From: Gonatopus flavifemur
Taxonomy: Eukaryota; Arthropoda; Insecta; Hymenoptera; Dryinidae
NCBI GenBank assembly: GCA_018340375.1
Contig: JAFFJZ010000010.1
Coordinates: 9,176,001-9,240,000 of the forward strand
Direction of reading: 5' to 3'
DNA: 64,000 nucleotides
Below, one piece after another: positions 11,581 to 24,167 of the stretch. Positions within the stretch are counted from its first letter, which is position 1; each line of letters starts with the position of its first letter. The notes below the pieces were generated by a model. That model made no database searches. It saw nothing but the letters and a program-made list of their open reading frames with translations, and was not told where the DNA came from. The position numbers and the translations under genes were made by a program.

Positions 11581-11596
11581 CTCGCCATCTTGCGCC
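11581..11596 (-). promoter_or_regulatory. YY1/Pho-like core promoter motif
   Basis: The minus strand reads GGCGCAAGATGGCGAG, containing the classic CAAGATGGCG motif, which usually lies just downstream of start sites of broadly expressed genes and points in the direction of transcription. It is about 590 bp upstream of the coiled-coil ATG, in a locally GC-richer stretch (11550-11900). The segment 10995-11580 would then be 5' leader. Confidence 0.42.
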
Positions 11597-11989
11597 TACC
11601 GCCTGCTCAAACGCTTGGTTATAACCAGACCAGAATAGCCACCTTTCCCTCCCGCTGTGCCTAGATCGTGCCAGCGTATAGCCAAAGGTGCTTGCTAGTG
11701 GTATAGTTCAAACTCCAAATTCCCAACGATATTCTCTGTTCTCCCATTGTCGTTGTCGTCGCCAGGATCGTCGCTGTCGGGTCCAGTTTCGTTTGTTCCA
11801 CACGTTTGTTCTGGTTCGAATTCTCTGGATCCTGTGTTCCAACGATTCGAATGGATTCGAACGCATATGATGTGGGCGTCCACGACTGTCCGTGACGTTA
11901 TTACGTTGCATATGCATACTAGAATGAACACTTTCCAAATTTTCTATAACACAGTCTTTTGAGAAGAGAATGCTGTCTATATACAACAT

Positions 11990-12274
11990 CCCACACAGCA
12001 AAATACAAATTTAAGAAATCTCATGCGACGCAAAAAGATATCTACAAGATATTGAAAACAGTTGTCATTTCTAAAAGATTTCTTTAAGATGTCTGAAAGA
12101 TACCATCCCAGAAAACGAGTTTTAGATCTTCTAAAAGATATCTTTTAGATATCTTCTGGAAGTAAAAGAACTGTTTTAGACGTCTCAAGGATCTCTTTTC
12201 GTGTTGCATAAAACTTCTTAAACTTTTCTAAATTGTTCTTCAAGATATCTTGAAGATCAAAAGTGCTGTGTGGG
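11990..12274. mobile_element. MITE of the AAGATATCTT family with CCCACACAGCA ends
   Basis: CCCACACAGCA at the left pairs with GTGCTGTGTGGGA at the right. The interior is made of AAGATATCTT/TAAAAGATATCTTTTA-like palindromes. Confidence 0.7.
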
Positions 12275-12279
12275 ATCTT

Positions 12280-13450
12280 GTTCTTTGTCTAAAACATGAA
12301 TATTTGATTTGTGAATTTGAATTTGTTCGGTTTGGCGCGAGTGTACTATCTTTAGAAAAGAATCAGATTCTGTTATAAAGTACAGATGTATAAAGATATA
12401 CAACGTTCACATGGATCAGTGTTTTTGGCGAAGGTAATACTCTTCCTCTCTCTGCGCGTTGTGATAGACAATGAGTGCGCGATATGGTATAACACCGGGT
12501 GTCGTAGAAAACACTCCAGCCCTTCGAAGGGGTGATTTTCGAGGCAAAAATGAAACACATTTTAGTTTAAGAAAAAGCTGTAGAATGCCTAATTTTTGAG
12601 CTGAATTAAACCAATCAAATGGAAGTCACATTTTGTTTCTAGCCCACAAATTAGGCATTTTCAAATACTTCACTCTTGTTTTTGCCTCAGAATCATCCCT
12701 TGAGAAGAGGAGAGTGTTTTCTGGGACACCCTATATAGAATGAAAGTTCAATGGGAGACAGTTCTATTCCACTGGTTTCGCTTGTCCATGCCGCAAGTGA
12801 GTGATATTGTATCACGCATGCGCCTTGCGTAGCAGTTTGAATTGTTGTCCATGTGTGAACTGGTGTCATGTTCACGCGATTGATTATTTCAAAATTCATG
12901 TTCACAGCTTTTCCAAGGCGACGATACAAAATAAGTATTCTCTGACTTTCCTTACATTTTTTTATACATCGTATGAATGATCAATCAATTTGTGATTTGA
13001 TTTTGAACAGGATTGTTTTGAGACACCTCAAGGCCCTCGGCACATTTCTCACTTGAGGCCCCTAGGATCACGACAGATTATATATAATTTATATATAATT
13101 CGATATAACTTTGTGTATAAATTATATATATCTTTTAGAATTGTTCCACTCGGGATGTAGAGATTTACGAGAAGGGTCTACGAGATTTCACGATATCAAT
13201 ATTTTTTATGAAAACTTTGTCGAGTTTATATTGAATTCTATAAAATATCGATACCTCAAATGAGACACAGTGAGGTACCAACCGATAAGGGAGGGAGGGC
13301 AAAGGGGGCCATCACACCCACAGGGTTTAGAAGCCTTGAAAAGCTTTCGCCCCCCATCGAAAAAGAAGCTGATACGCGCCTGATGAGGCCCTTACTATCG
13401 ATTTCATTCAGATAAATATTTATCAAATGAATGATATGTGTAATTGAATG
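12280..13450. other. No gene recognised; scattered repeat pieces
   Basis: ORFs here (12363-12560 and 12693-12929 minus) lack recognisable motifs. The stretch 13080-13160 is a degenerate family-K core. The stretch 13170-13255 belongs to a CACGATATC...AAATATCGAT repeat also seen at 13590-13700, 13735-14150 and 15910-16045. Confidence 0.45.
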
Positions 13451-13458
13451 CAAAACCT

Positions 13459-13557
13459 CCCGAGTGGAAAAATTTTCAAAATTATATAAAATTTATATCG
13501 AATTATATATGAATTATATTAAAATTATATATAATTTTGAAGATTTTTCCACTCGGG
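13459..13557. mobile_element. MITE family K, copy 2
   Basis: CCCGAGTGGAAAAATTTTC and TTTTTCCACTCGGG ends enclose a TATATAATT core. It is nearly the same size as copy 1 at 10271-10379. Confidence 0.75.
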
Positions 13558-13734
13558 CTGTTTATTGATTCTAGATCAACTAATTTGGTCTAGTGATAGG
13601 CGATATTTGGAAGTATCAATATTTCTTATCAGAAATTTGTCAAGTTCATATTGAATATTGTAAAATATCGATCAAAACTTCATAGAAATGATATATTGTA
13701 TAAAAAAATGTCGATATCGTAATGAAGAGCGATA

Positions 13735-14078
13735 GAGATGCACGATATTTCACGGTATCGAAATTTTTTATAGAAAGTTTATCGAGTTTATATCGAATTT
13801 GATATATGTTCGAAGTTTGAATCGTTTATTGAAACGAATTAGTGATCAATCAACGGGACACTCAGTTGTTAAAGACCGAGAATCTTTCAATGCATTGTTT
13901 AAACGATGTTTCCAATTCCAAGGAATCAATTCGGGAAGATAAATAACGATAATTCATCAGATTTTGTAAGTTTGGATTTTTGTTTCGTTTTTTGAAACGA
14001 TTCAAACTTCAACAACATAATTTGATAAAATATCGAGGAAAATTTTATGCAAATTGTATATAAAATATCGTGCATCTC
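13735..14078. mobile_element. MITE with GAGATGCACGATATTT ends
   Basis: GAGATGCACGATATTT is inverted as AAATATCGTGCATCTC, with TA on both sides (13733-13734 and 14079-14080). Related half-copies flank it at 13595-13700 and 14080-14150, so this family has accumulated locally. Confidence 0.7.
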
Positions 14079-14168
14079 TAATGAGCGATCGATAATTTTT
14101 CATAGAAAGTTTGTCAAGTTTATATTGAATTTTATAACGTTTCGATCAGGGCTGTATAAAATTCAATG

Positions 14169-14593
14169 CACTGAGAGAAAAAATTTCCGGGAACAATAGA
14201 ATATTTAGTTGAATACTCGTTATAAAATCCATTGTAAAAAATTTCTATGGGAAACTTGACATAAATGTTCGGAAGTAATTAACACATACATGCGTTGGGA
14301 ATTTTCCGTATTTTACCGGAAATTTACTGGAAAATGATAGTGAAAATCCCATGAAATTTGGAATTTTCCGTTAATTTATGGGAAATTTCATATACATGTA
14401 CCGGAAATTGATTTCCTATCCCATGATCGAAATTTTCCGATTGCTGCGTGTAGAAGAATTTCGATTATTATTTACAGTGTACTTGATTAATTTGGATGAA
14501 TTTTAATTGACTCAATTAAATAACTGTTTCCATTGATGAGTATTTCATTTCAACTAAATATTTTATAGTTCCCGAAAATTTGTTCTCTCAGTG
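14169..14593. mobile_element. MITE with CACTGAGAGAAAA ends and TTTCCGG interior
   Basis: CACTGAGAGAAAAAATTTCC is inverted at the right (TTTGTTCTCTCAGTG, preceded by GTTCCCGAAAA). The subterminal ATATTTAGTTGAATACTC is also inverted (GAGTATTTC...AACTAAATATT). The middle contains a further AATTTCCGGTAAAA-like palindrome. Confidence 0.75.
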
Positions 14594-15289
14594 TATAAAT
14601 TCTACGAATTCTCTATGCAAATAGATTGACGGTATTGTCGATCGCTCACCGCTACAATATCGTCAAGTACCGTCGATCATTGATTCAATTCAAATGTATA
14701 GTTCGTCCAGACAATCCGCAGACAGCACAATGCGTTCCTGGAATGTTTATAAAATGTGGAAAAGTGGGATTTTTTATACATTCATGGACAAAAATCTACA
14801 TCGACTTACTTTTCATCCGATGTCGATGAATTTGGTTTCTAAATACTCAGAAAGGGGTCCAATTCAATGCCTCACTGCACCATTAATGTAACACTCAACT
14901 GATCCTGGGAAAATTTGGATTAGACCTGGAGGAAAGGTCTTTGTGAATCGAAAGTGGATCAGTATCGATGTTTTTTTTCCACAAATTTATCGAGTTCTGA
15001 TTGAATTTTGAAAATATCGATTACGGAAACAAAAGTATTGCAGTGATACGGAAAAATTCATCGACATGAGATGGAAATTCACTAAATGGCAATTTTTTCA
15101 ATCTAAATAAATGTACAAAAATTTCCCACTGTGCGTACTTGAGAGGGGAATTTTTGAAAGTGATATATAATTTGGAAAATTGATATATAAACTGTATTAA
15201 ATGATACAAAAATTGTATATAATTTCGAAAATTTTTCCATTAGGACAGGGGGTTTTCTGAACGCTCAGAAAATCTCTCAGAGACATATT

Positions 15290-15538
15290 TGGCAGAACAA
15301 GAACTCTATTCTTTATTTCTCTATTTTCAAATTACTCTATTTCTAAATATTTCTATTCTTTCCAATATTGATCAGATACAGATGTTTTTTGTTTTATATA
15401 TAAAAGAAAAGAGATTTATGAGAATAGAGATATCTAGGATTAGTCGCATCCGAGAATAGACTTATATAAGAATGAAGATATTTAGGAATAGTGTTGTTTG
15501 AGAATAGAGATATAAAGAAGAAAGTTCTTGTTCTGCCA
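15290..15538. mobile_element. Foldback element, TGGCAGAACAAG ends
   Basis: TGGCAGAACAAGAACT pairs with AGTTCTTGTTCTGCCA, and the arms continue for about 75 bp (CTATTCT/AGAATAG motifs). CATATTTGG occurs at both outer junctions, a candidate direct target duplication. Confidence 0.65.
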
Positions 15539-16338
15539 CATATTTGGCTGTTCCACAGGAAAAATTAGTAATCCAAATTTTCGTTGAATAGTATGTCACT
15601 TTGGGACAGGGCAACAATTCGAGAAGAATTCGTATCCTCGATTTGAATAATTCATTTACTTTGTGCATTGTTCCAACAATGGAATTCACTTCCCATCTCG
15701 ATCGTCAAAATAATGGAAAGAGTCAACGAATTATTGGAATCCAGTATACAAATTCTTCTTGAATTTTTGCTCCGTCCAAAAGTGACACACTAGTCAACGA
15801 AATTTTGGATCACTTATTTTTTCTGTGTGGAGACTGCATATTTATTGAATAAAGGAAAAGTGCTCATTCATTTGATGTTTTTCAGTGTATGAACAAACAT
15901 CGATGTTTCCAGACAGAGGTGCGATATTTCACTATATTTCACGATATCGAGGTTTTTTATACAAACTTTGTCAAGTTTATATTGAATTCTATAAAATATT
16001 GATCAAAACTCTATATAAATTGCACATAAAATATCGATATGGCATCTCATTTCCCTGAGAAATCATCCCTCAGAAACGGGAATAGAATTCTTTTAGACTT
16101 CCCTATGAACTAGCGAATTCGTGAAAAGTTCTAAAAACGTCCCGTTTCGTTGATATACATGACATTGACGAGTTCTTTCGGAGAAGAAAGAGGATTCTTC
16201 AAGAACTCGATAATGTTAATAAACTAGAGTGCTTTGAGAACTCCATTTCAATTTATTAGTTCGAAGAGGATTCTGAGAGAAGTTTAGTTGCGTTTTTTTG
16301 AACAAGATTTCTTTGTTTAGTATTTGGGTTCGTCACTA

Positions 16339-16819
16339 CACGGAGAAAAATGCAGGTCGAAAATATAGTAATTTTTAATAGAAAATTGAAGAATATTTCT
16401 TAGAATTTGAAACTATTCTTCAAATTTGTAATCAAGGTGAAACAGTTCATATTTTTGTTGAATATTACTTTAAAAACAATAATATACAAAAATATCAATA
16501 CTCAACAGATCGTAGAAGCTAACATGAACATTTCAAAAGCCGTGCATGAAATTCTACAAAGTGGATAACAACATTTCGAAATTTCCAAACGTTTTTATTC
16601 ACTTTGTAAAATTTCATGCGTTACTTTTGGAATGTTCATATTTGTCCCTATTGTCTGTTAAGTATTGATAGTTTTTCATTGTTTTTCAAGTGATATTCAA
16701 CAAAAATGTGAACCGTTTTATGTTTATCACAAACTTAAGAAGTATTCTCAGATTTTAAAAAATACTCTTCAATCTTCTATCAAAGATTATTATATTTCTG
16801 ACCTACATTTTTTTCCGTG
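16339..16819. mobile_element. MITE with CACGGAGAAAAATGCAGG ends
   Basis: CACGGAGAAAAATGCAGGTC is inverted at the right, and TA flanks both sides. Inside, an inverted pair around ATGAACATTTCAAAAG and its inverse suggests another element nested in the middle (about 16500-16665). A solo end of this family is at about 20715-20825. Confidence 0.75.
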
Positions 16820-17154
16820 TACACTGAGATTAATGAAATTGATCAATTCTATCAAAGGAGCACAAATACATCCTAATAATTGCGTTTCTTGAAAAAATGA
16901 TGCGATGATCATTAAGAAATAGTCGTGGGTATTGGAAGAATAGGTGCATTTATTAAAAAAACAATTATTGAATAGTTTGGGAATATTTTTTTACCAACAT
17001 TGAATATCACTTATTCCTCTCATTGCATTATAGATATTGTTTGTAATCGAATAGTGATATTCAAAACGATAGATCTTTGAACAGGATCGATACCACTTCC
17101 ATGTGGAGACATTTTCAAAATTATATATAATTTTTAAATAATTTGATTCATTCG

Positions 17155-17638
17155 CAATTCTGTCGCATATTCTGCCGTCAAAATGCAATAATTTCCCGTT
17201 TGGAGAACATTTTTTGCAGGCTCAGTTTTTGAGATATGAACACATTTTGATATTTTCCTAAAAATTCAAATAACTCGAGAGCAATTATTGTGTTCTCCAT
17301 ACTCGAACCTGACACTATTGGCTGAGTTGAAAAACGGCGGATCTCTGGAAAAGAATTGAAATATTCTATCATTGTTTGTTCCGGAGCTATAATGATTTGA
17401 AATGACTGGACTTCCAGCCAATCAGAGTTCAGCAACTTCGAATCATTATAGCTCCAAAACGAAGAATGATAGAATAGTTCAATGTTGTTTCAGAGATCCG
17501 CCGTTTTCCAACTCAGCTAATAGTGTTAAGCTCGAATATGGAGCACAAAATCTAAGAATCTCAAAAACCAAGCTTTGAAAAAAAGTTTTTCAAACGGAAA
17601 ATTATTGCATTTCAGCTGCAGAATATGCCACAGAAATT
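17155..17638. mobile_element. Large foldback, arms of about 220 bp
   Basis: Left-arm words GCATATTCTGC, AATGCAATAATTT, GGATCTCTG and ATCATTATAGCTCC recur inverted in order on the right. The turn lies near 17405-17430. There is no coding capacity. Confidence 0.75.
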
Positions 17639-18626
17639 ATGAATTTTGGGACAACCTGTATATAAGGTGGGTATAATTTTATATAAATGATATAAAATAT
17701 TTTCAATTCTTCCATTCGGGTTTTACATAAAAATTGAGCAAATTTTATCTCGTGAGAATTTATAAAAACTACATATTTTTTCCTACACAAAAAAGGATCC
17801 ATCTTTTCTAACATCACTGGTGTCAAATTGATGTGAAATAAATTACAATTCAATTAATTTAGTTAAATTTATTGCAAGTAAGAAACGTTGAATGGCAAAT
17901 TAGGTTTTTCGGTATAGGATATCTGTGGGATCTACTGCATCTTCAGAGGAACTGCGATTTCATATTATCATGTTCTGTTTTACCTTCAGTTGATCAAATG
18001 GAAAATGATTGTAGATAAGAAATCACATTGAAGAATTCAGGAAATTATGCAAACTATCGATGAGTGAAATTGAATTTATAATGATGAACAAGAATATCAT
18101 ATTTGAACGGAACGGTCGAAATATGAATATTTTTTCAATTGATTATCGACAAGTTCTTATCATCAGATGTCAATGATGGAGGCAAAAATATGATACGGAC
18201 CTAACAAAGTCATCTAGAAGGATAAGCTCATTTGGTTCCAAGATGATCCAAGATTATCACACGAGCATGTCTTTTTTTGGCACGATTATTTTTTCAAATT
18301 TGATTCAGGAACACATTTCAAATTCCCAATGATGATTCTTCGAGACGTTATCCAAGTCTGGACATGACCCAAAGACGTTATTTCGAATAGTTTGGTCGAA
18401 GAAAAACCCTGATCGGATGGTAACGCTCGTATCTTCTCAAATGATCATGAAGAGTTGAAGTAGATTTTTCCCACTGTGTTCTCATTGGGACACCTAATCT
18501 ACCCTGTACTTACAGGTTTCCATGATTTCATGTGAGAATGAAAAAATTCTGTGAGAACTTTGTAAGATTCTGCCAGAATCATTCGCAAAATTCCATAAAA
18601 TCTTGTAAAATCGAATATGTGGACTA

Positions 18627-19085
18627 CACTGTAAAAAATATTCGCAATTTTCCCATACTTTCATGGGAAAGGTGAATTCTTATAAACTTAGAGGAATTTT
18701 CACATCAAAATATATGAGATTTTTACCGTGAATTTATAGGATTTTGCCAAATATTTATGGAAACCCTCCTATCCACACGGAGAAAAAAGATCATGGAATG
18801 ATCGCTAGAAAAGATAGTAAACTGGTGACAGCTACGAATTTTTGTACACAGTTGCTAACAGAGACGAGTAATGATTCCTATTTTGGTATACTATATTGTA
18901 TTTTGATATACCAAAATAGGGATCATTACTCGTCTCTGTTAGCGACTGTGTACAAAAATTCGTAGCTGTCACCAGTTTACTATCTTTTCTAGCGATCATT
19001 CCATGATCTTTTTTCTCCGTGCATGTTCGTGTTAATTACTCAACATACACGTATGTGAAGTTTCCCATAAAAATTTGTCACAGTG
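18627..19085. mobile_element. MITE (CACTGTAAAAAATATTCG) carrying a nested palindrome
   Basis: The left end CACTGTAAAAAATATT and right end AAATTTGTCACAGTG are flanked by TA. TTTCCCATACTTTCATGGGAAA near the left is mirrored by TTTCCCATAAAAA near the right. The 246-bp palindrome at 18776-19021 lies inside. Confidence 0.7.
18776..19021. mobile_element. Near-perfect 246-bp palindromic MITE
   Basis: Two 115-bp arms (18776-18890 and 18907-19021) differ at two positions and enclose a 16-nt loop. Ends are CACGGAGAAAAAAGATCATG and its inverse. Such a palindrome would be transcribed as one long hairpin. Confidence 0.9.
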
Positions 19086-19089
19086 TAGA

Positions 19090-21870
19090 TTTTATGCGGT
19101 TCCTGTCCGAGGAATAATCAGGATTTACTTAGGTGTATGAAATCTCTCCAGCAGGGAGATGAATATTCATGAATGGTAATGAATTTAAATGAAACATCAG
19201 TCATCATATCATGATTCTGGATCATTACAACAAATCATACATGAAATTCAAACCATGATTTAGTATGAAAACTCATAATATACCTTCATTTATAGTCCAA
19301 TGTGATTTCTGATGAAACTTATCAAATCCGGAAGGATATGAATTCGTACAGAGAACCATAAAATATATAATTATACTATACATAATAACTCCTATAGTGT
19401 CATTGAATGATACAAATTTTGCGAGGAGCCTTTCCCTCTGAAATCGATTCCATATTAAACAACTTATCCGGTGATTCGTGTTGATTATCTGTGATTCTGA
19501 TTCAAACGATGATTCCACTCAATAAAGTAGACAAGAATCAAGCTGCGAATTCAAAGCATCGATGAAAGTGATCCCATCGGTTTTGAGCTAAATTACTCGT
19601 ATGGAAATTTCTCCCGGACTCAAACCTGGGCCAGGTTTATAATTTCTACTTGAGAAGTGGCCTCAACAGAGGTCAAAGTCAGACAGAGGTGACAGTATTA
19701 TTTGAATATAACAGAGGTATGGAAAATTCACAAACATACTGGATAATTCCAGTATGATCACAGTATGATCAAATTCGCTAGGGCTATTTCTTCTTATCAG
19801 TGTAGTCTCGTTATTTCACTCGGGAAATTTAAATAGATAAGATAAGAATACAAATAATTGGTACTAGAATATTTCAAAAATAACATTTTTTATTGTTTAT
19901 ACATTAAATGTATCGTATATTCGCTACGGTTTAATTTTTATTCACTAGACAAGAAATTTTTGACAACGAATTCTTTTTAGAGTCACAACTAGCCTCATTT
20001 TTCCTTTGAGATAGATATCATCATCAGTTTGAGAGTTAGCGCCTTTATCAATGTTAATTGTCAGTTTATTTTATTGATCTCTAGTTTATTGAATCGTTAG
20101 AATAGTTTTTCTCGTTCATGAATGATCTGTGCGTTATAAAATATTTGAATTCAACAAACTGCCAGATTAAAGAAGCGCTCAATGTCATGAAAAATTCTTC
20201 TTCATGTTCCACTCTCGTTCATATGAAAGAAGACAAAAATCTATGTCGGTTTGATTATCTCTTTTTCCCAGCAGATTGCGTCACGAATACCAAATTCAAC
20301 CTGAAATATATCCATGCAAAGTCATGTATGCGCATTTTTTTCATCGCTGAGATTTGGTACGATAGAGTTTGTTTAGCCACTCAAAATCAACACTTTAGAA
20401 TAGTCTCCATGGACTCAAAATTTATTGGGAAATCATTATTTTATCATACTCCAGAAACCTGTACACGTAGACCTTGGTTTAGCCCGTTGCGCTACCGGCG
20501 TTGCAAGGGGAAAATACGACTCCAAAATAAAATAATTTATAGAAAAATATGAAAATGCTCCTTAGTTTGATGGAAATGATCGAATGTTTTGACTGAAACA
20601 TAACGAGAAATTGATGAATTTTAGAAAGTAAATAGTCAAATTTCATGTTTGCTTGACAGAACGTTTATATTTCTCCTCCAACTGTTGTTATATATTAATA
20701 ATTATTTTCCTTATCTTATGAATGAAATCTGATGAAAATCTGAACCGTTTGTTAAAAAAACTAAAAAATATTCTTGGATTCCCTTAAAAATTACTATATT
20801 TTGCAGTCGCATTTTCTTTAGTGTAGATCCTGCGACGAAACGACTAGTGATGTGCAAAAAGATCGCTTCTTGAATAATATACACAGTGCTATAGCGGCAT
20901 TGAGGATGAATTATAATTCAGAAAAAAATATTAAACTCTTACAGATTTTGATGAATTTAATGTAAAAAATGTGCGAAAATTGATGCTTTTTGACATCTCT
21001 AGAAACAACATCATTTTCCAAAGCTTATATCTTCTATATTGGTATTCATGAGATTCCATTTACGACATTTACAAATAAAGAACTAATTGAATATCCATAT
21101 TTGTGAACAAAACAATTTTCCCGATCCCACAGAAAATAAATCAAAACGAAGCATTCAATTCCGATGTAACTAAACTTATTGATCTCTATAGAAGTTTTTC
21201 TGGAGGATATCTACAGTGGATCACAAAAATATTTCCCTACGTGAATTTTCATGTAATGATGGTTGCAACAACAATGATTGTATGAAAATGGCAATATAAC
21301 GAAAAGCTTTATGAATAATTCAAATTTAATTCTGTCTTGAAAAATAATTTTTTAGAATTCAATTCAAATTTTTATAAGTTATACATAGATATGCATTGTG
21401 AAAATTGTACACGAAGTTTGTAACATCATTTTTCATGACGAGATTTCGCATGCTTCTCATATTGTTTTTATATAAAGTTTCCCAAATTGAATTTGAAAAC
21501 GGGAGATACTTTTTTAAGCCTCTTTGTACAATGTAAATTTTATTATTTTCATGTTTTGTTATGAACGAAAAGAAATGTATAATAAAAATTTTCCAACACG
21601 ATGTATCGAAAAATGTAATCACTTTCAAAACTTGATCTGATGTAACCCAATATATTTGTATAATGAAACGATTATATTGAAATTTAATAAAAAATATAAT
21701 AAACTTTATACACTAATCATGATGAATGAAAACATACACGCGGATTCGTTTTCACGGTGCATGTAGAAAATACCACATTTTGAATGATCGATTGTTAGTG
21801 ATGTACATCACTATATGTGGATCATGAAGGAAATTATAATAAAAATTGTGGTATTTCCTTTCAAATTGAA
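19090..21870. other. AT-rich non-coding stretch
   Basis: The longest plus ORF is 20118-20552 (144 codons). It has no signal peptide, no known motif and no neighbouring splice sites that extend it, so I treat it as unsupported. The stretch 19598-19680 (GGAAATTTCTCCCGGACTC) resembles 24207-24290 and 47978-48000, a dispersed repeat with CCCGTGTGGAAATTTT termini. Confidence 0.45.
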
Positions 21871-21874
21871 TGAA

Positions 21875-22405
21875 CCCAAGTAGCACAAGGACATTTCAAA
21901 TATTCTGCGTTCATTCCGTGATCATGCATAGAATATGCAGATGAGACTGTTTTGGATAAATTCGAAAAATATGTTCTGAGAATGTGCACAGAATATACTT
22001 ATCCAAAACAGTCTCGTTCCAAGATTCTAAGAATGTTCATAAAACATGCTCCCCAGCCAGCACCAAATGATCAATTTGAATTCATAAAAGATCATGAAGA
22101 CTTCTTGAAGACTTCTCAAACAGTCCCCGTTATGCGACTAACAATGAGTTCAATATGAATCTATATGAGTTCAAATGAACTCTTAATGAACAACTTAATG
22201 ATCAGAAAGAATTCATATCGAGACTACATAATGGATTCTTTCTGAACATTAAGTTCTTCATCAAGAGTTCATTTTGAATGCACTGTATTCATATTGAACT
22301 CATTGTTAGTCGCATAACGGGAGCTCTTTGCGGGAGCTTTGGTACTGTCTGGGTCAGCACTTCTAAGAACCTTCTTAGCATTTCTAACCTGTTGTGCTAC
22401 TTGGG
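21875..22405. mobile_element. Composite MITE, CCCAAGTAGCACAA ends
   Basis: CCCAAGTAGCACAA is inverted as TTGTGCTACTTGGG. An inner element (about 22115-22340) has CCCGTTATGCGACTAACAATG and its inverse; it belongs to the group at 22893, 29150 and 59624. Confidence 0.7.
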
Positions 22406-22535
22406 AAAATACCATAATTCCTGCTATAATTGTCAATATGGTACGCAAATAGTAAACCATAACCTACTGAGGGGAAAAGTCATTGAAACAAAGCAATATT
22501 GTATCCAATAGTATCTATAAAATATTTCTTTACAT

Positions 22536-22727
22536 CAGGGCATAATCTAATAGGACAGTTGTAACTAACAATTTAGTTTTGCAAGGAAACGATTGGTTCC
22601 AAAAGGTAAAAACGATCAGTAAAATCATTATTTTACAGTATACATGGATCCTTTTCACGTTTTAGAACGAACCGTTTTCTTGTAGAACGAATTTTTTGGT
22701 TACAACTGCCCCTTAAAATATGCCCTG
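22536..22727. mobile_element. MITE, CAGGGCATAATCTAA ends
   Basis: CAGGGCATA...GGACAGTTGTAAC at the left pairs with GTTACAACTGCCCC...TATGCCCTG at the right. TTTACAT occurs at both outer flanks. Confidence 0.65.
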
Positions 22728-22892
22728 CTTTACATCAATGAAATCTTACTTCAATGGATGAAATGGTTTCCCACTTGATCAAAAACTTCATGCGGTGAAG
22801 AACCATTTCATTCATTGGAATAATATTGCATTGGTTCAAAGAAGTATTCTATAGATACCATTGAATGAAATATTTTCTTGCCTCAATGACTT

Positions 22893-23174
22893 CCCAAACA
22901 GCACCAGAGTCCCTCCAAAGAGCTCCCGTTATGACAGTAAACATGAACCCATTATGAATACTTTGAATTCAATTTGAATTTTTGATGAACAACTAAGTTG
23001 TTCAGAAAAAGTTCATCTCGTGAATTCAATAAGAATTATTCAGGCATCCAATATGTATCCATTTTTAGTTCATTGAATTTATATTGAATCCATGTTTACT
23101 GACATAACGGGAACTGTTCAAGAATTCTTTGAGAAGTTTATATGAATTCAAAATGATCATTTGTGCTGTCTGGG
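22893..23174. mobile_element. MITE family G, copy 1
   Basis: The left end CCCAAACAGCACC and right end GTGCTGTCTGGG enclose an inner inverted pair AGCTCCCGTTATGACAGTAA and TACTGACATAACGGGAACT with GAATTCA-rich spacers. Relatives are at 22115-22340, 29150-29431 and 59624-59904. Confidence 0.7.
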
Positions 23175-23936
23175 TTTTTCCCTCTGTGCAGTAATTTCAA
23201 ATGCAAAGCTCTTTCCGTTTCTATATTTTGGTTTTTTCATATTTTGTATTGACAGTTCCATAATGAAATTATAATACATTGCATAAGATAGTTCTGATAC
23301 ACCACAATGTACGGTATGTATTGTGTATTATATTAGGATGTATAACGAATTCGGATAAATTTTCTAATAAAACTTACACAAAGTAAATATTGATTCCGCT
23401 CATGTGCCTATAATAATCAGTATTATATCAGATAGCTGTCCCTATTTTCACCATATTTTTGAATAAGAGTTATTATAAGTTTGATAAATTTTATTATACA
23501 TTTCTCTCCGTGTGGTGCTTCAATGAAAACTCATTATGTTGAGCATATTTCAATCTTAAAAGCAGGATTGATTAGAATATCGATAATTAGAATATATTTG
23601 TTCCACTATGTTAACATGATTCCTGTACGGTATATTGAAAAAAAGATTCATAAACTGGAATATGAATCAATCACAGTGAAAATTTTATATTAGATTATAC
23701 CATATTTATATTCCACTTTTGGGATATACTTGATTATGTCGTTAATTATGGACCGAAAGTATACGAGTATTCACCATACTCTCTCGCGAGGATGAAGATA
23801 AATATGTTATAATTTGAAATAAATATAGTTCTGAGTCTCATAATAGAGTATATCCCACGAGTACCATAAAAACATAGTAATCTTTAACATAAACTTTTCT
23901 CTGTGATTGCTTTTCTTGTCACAATAACAATATCTG

Positions 23937-24167
23937 CACTGAGAACATTTTATGACAAACTCCATCAGACTGGTATCGTAATTGCGACATAGACTTCCAC
24001 TATGAGGTTAGGCACTACACTTATGTGCATTGTTATCATAAGTATATGAAGTATTCACATACTTATGATAACAATAAACATAAGTATAGTGCCTAACCTC
24101 ATAGTGGGAGTAAATGTCGCAATTACGATACTAGTCTGATGGAAATTGCCATAAATCTTTTTCAGTG
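23937..24167. mobile_element. Palindromic MITE, CACTGAGAACATTTT end
   Basis: The right end is CTTTTTCAGTG. Long inner arms include GGTATCGTAATTGCGACAT with its inverse, and AGGTTAGGCACTA with its inverse. The arms pair over about 100 bp. Confidence 0.75.

Noticed and set aside
20478..20512. tRNA-like word on the minus strand (GGTAGCGCAACGGGCTAAACC)
   Set aside because: It resembles a D-arm, but no acceptor stem pairing and no GGTTCGAATCC-type B box follow at the right distance.
20118..20552. 144-codon plus-strand ORF, long for this AT-rich region
   Set aside because: No recognisable domain, signal peptide, flanking splice sites or promoter; composition is like the surrounding non-coding DNA.
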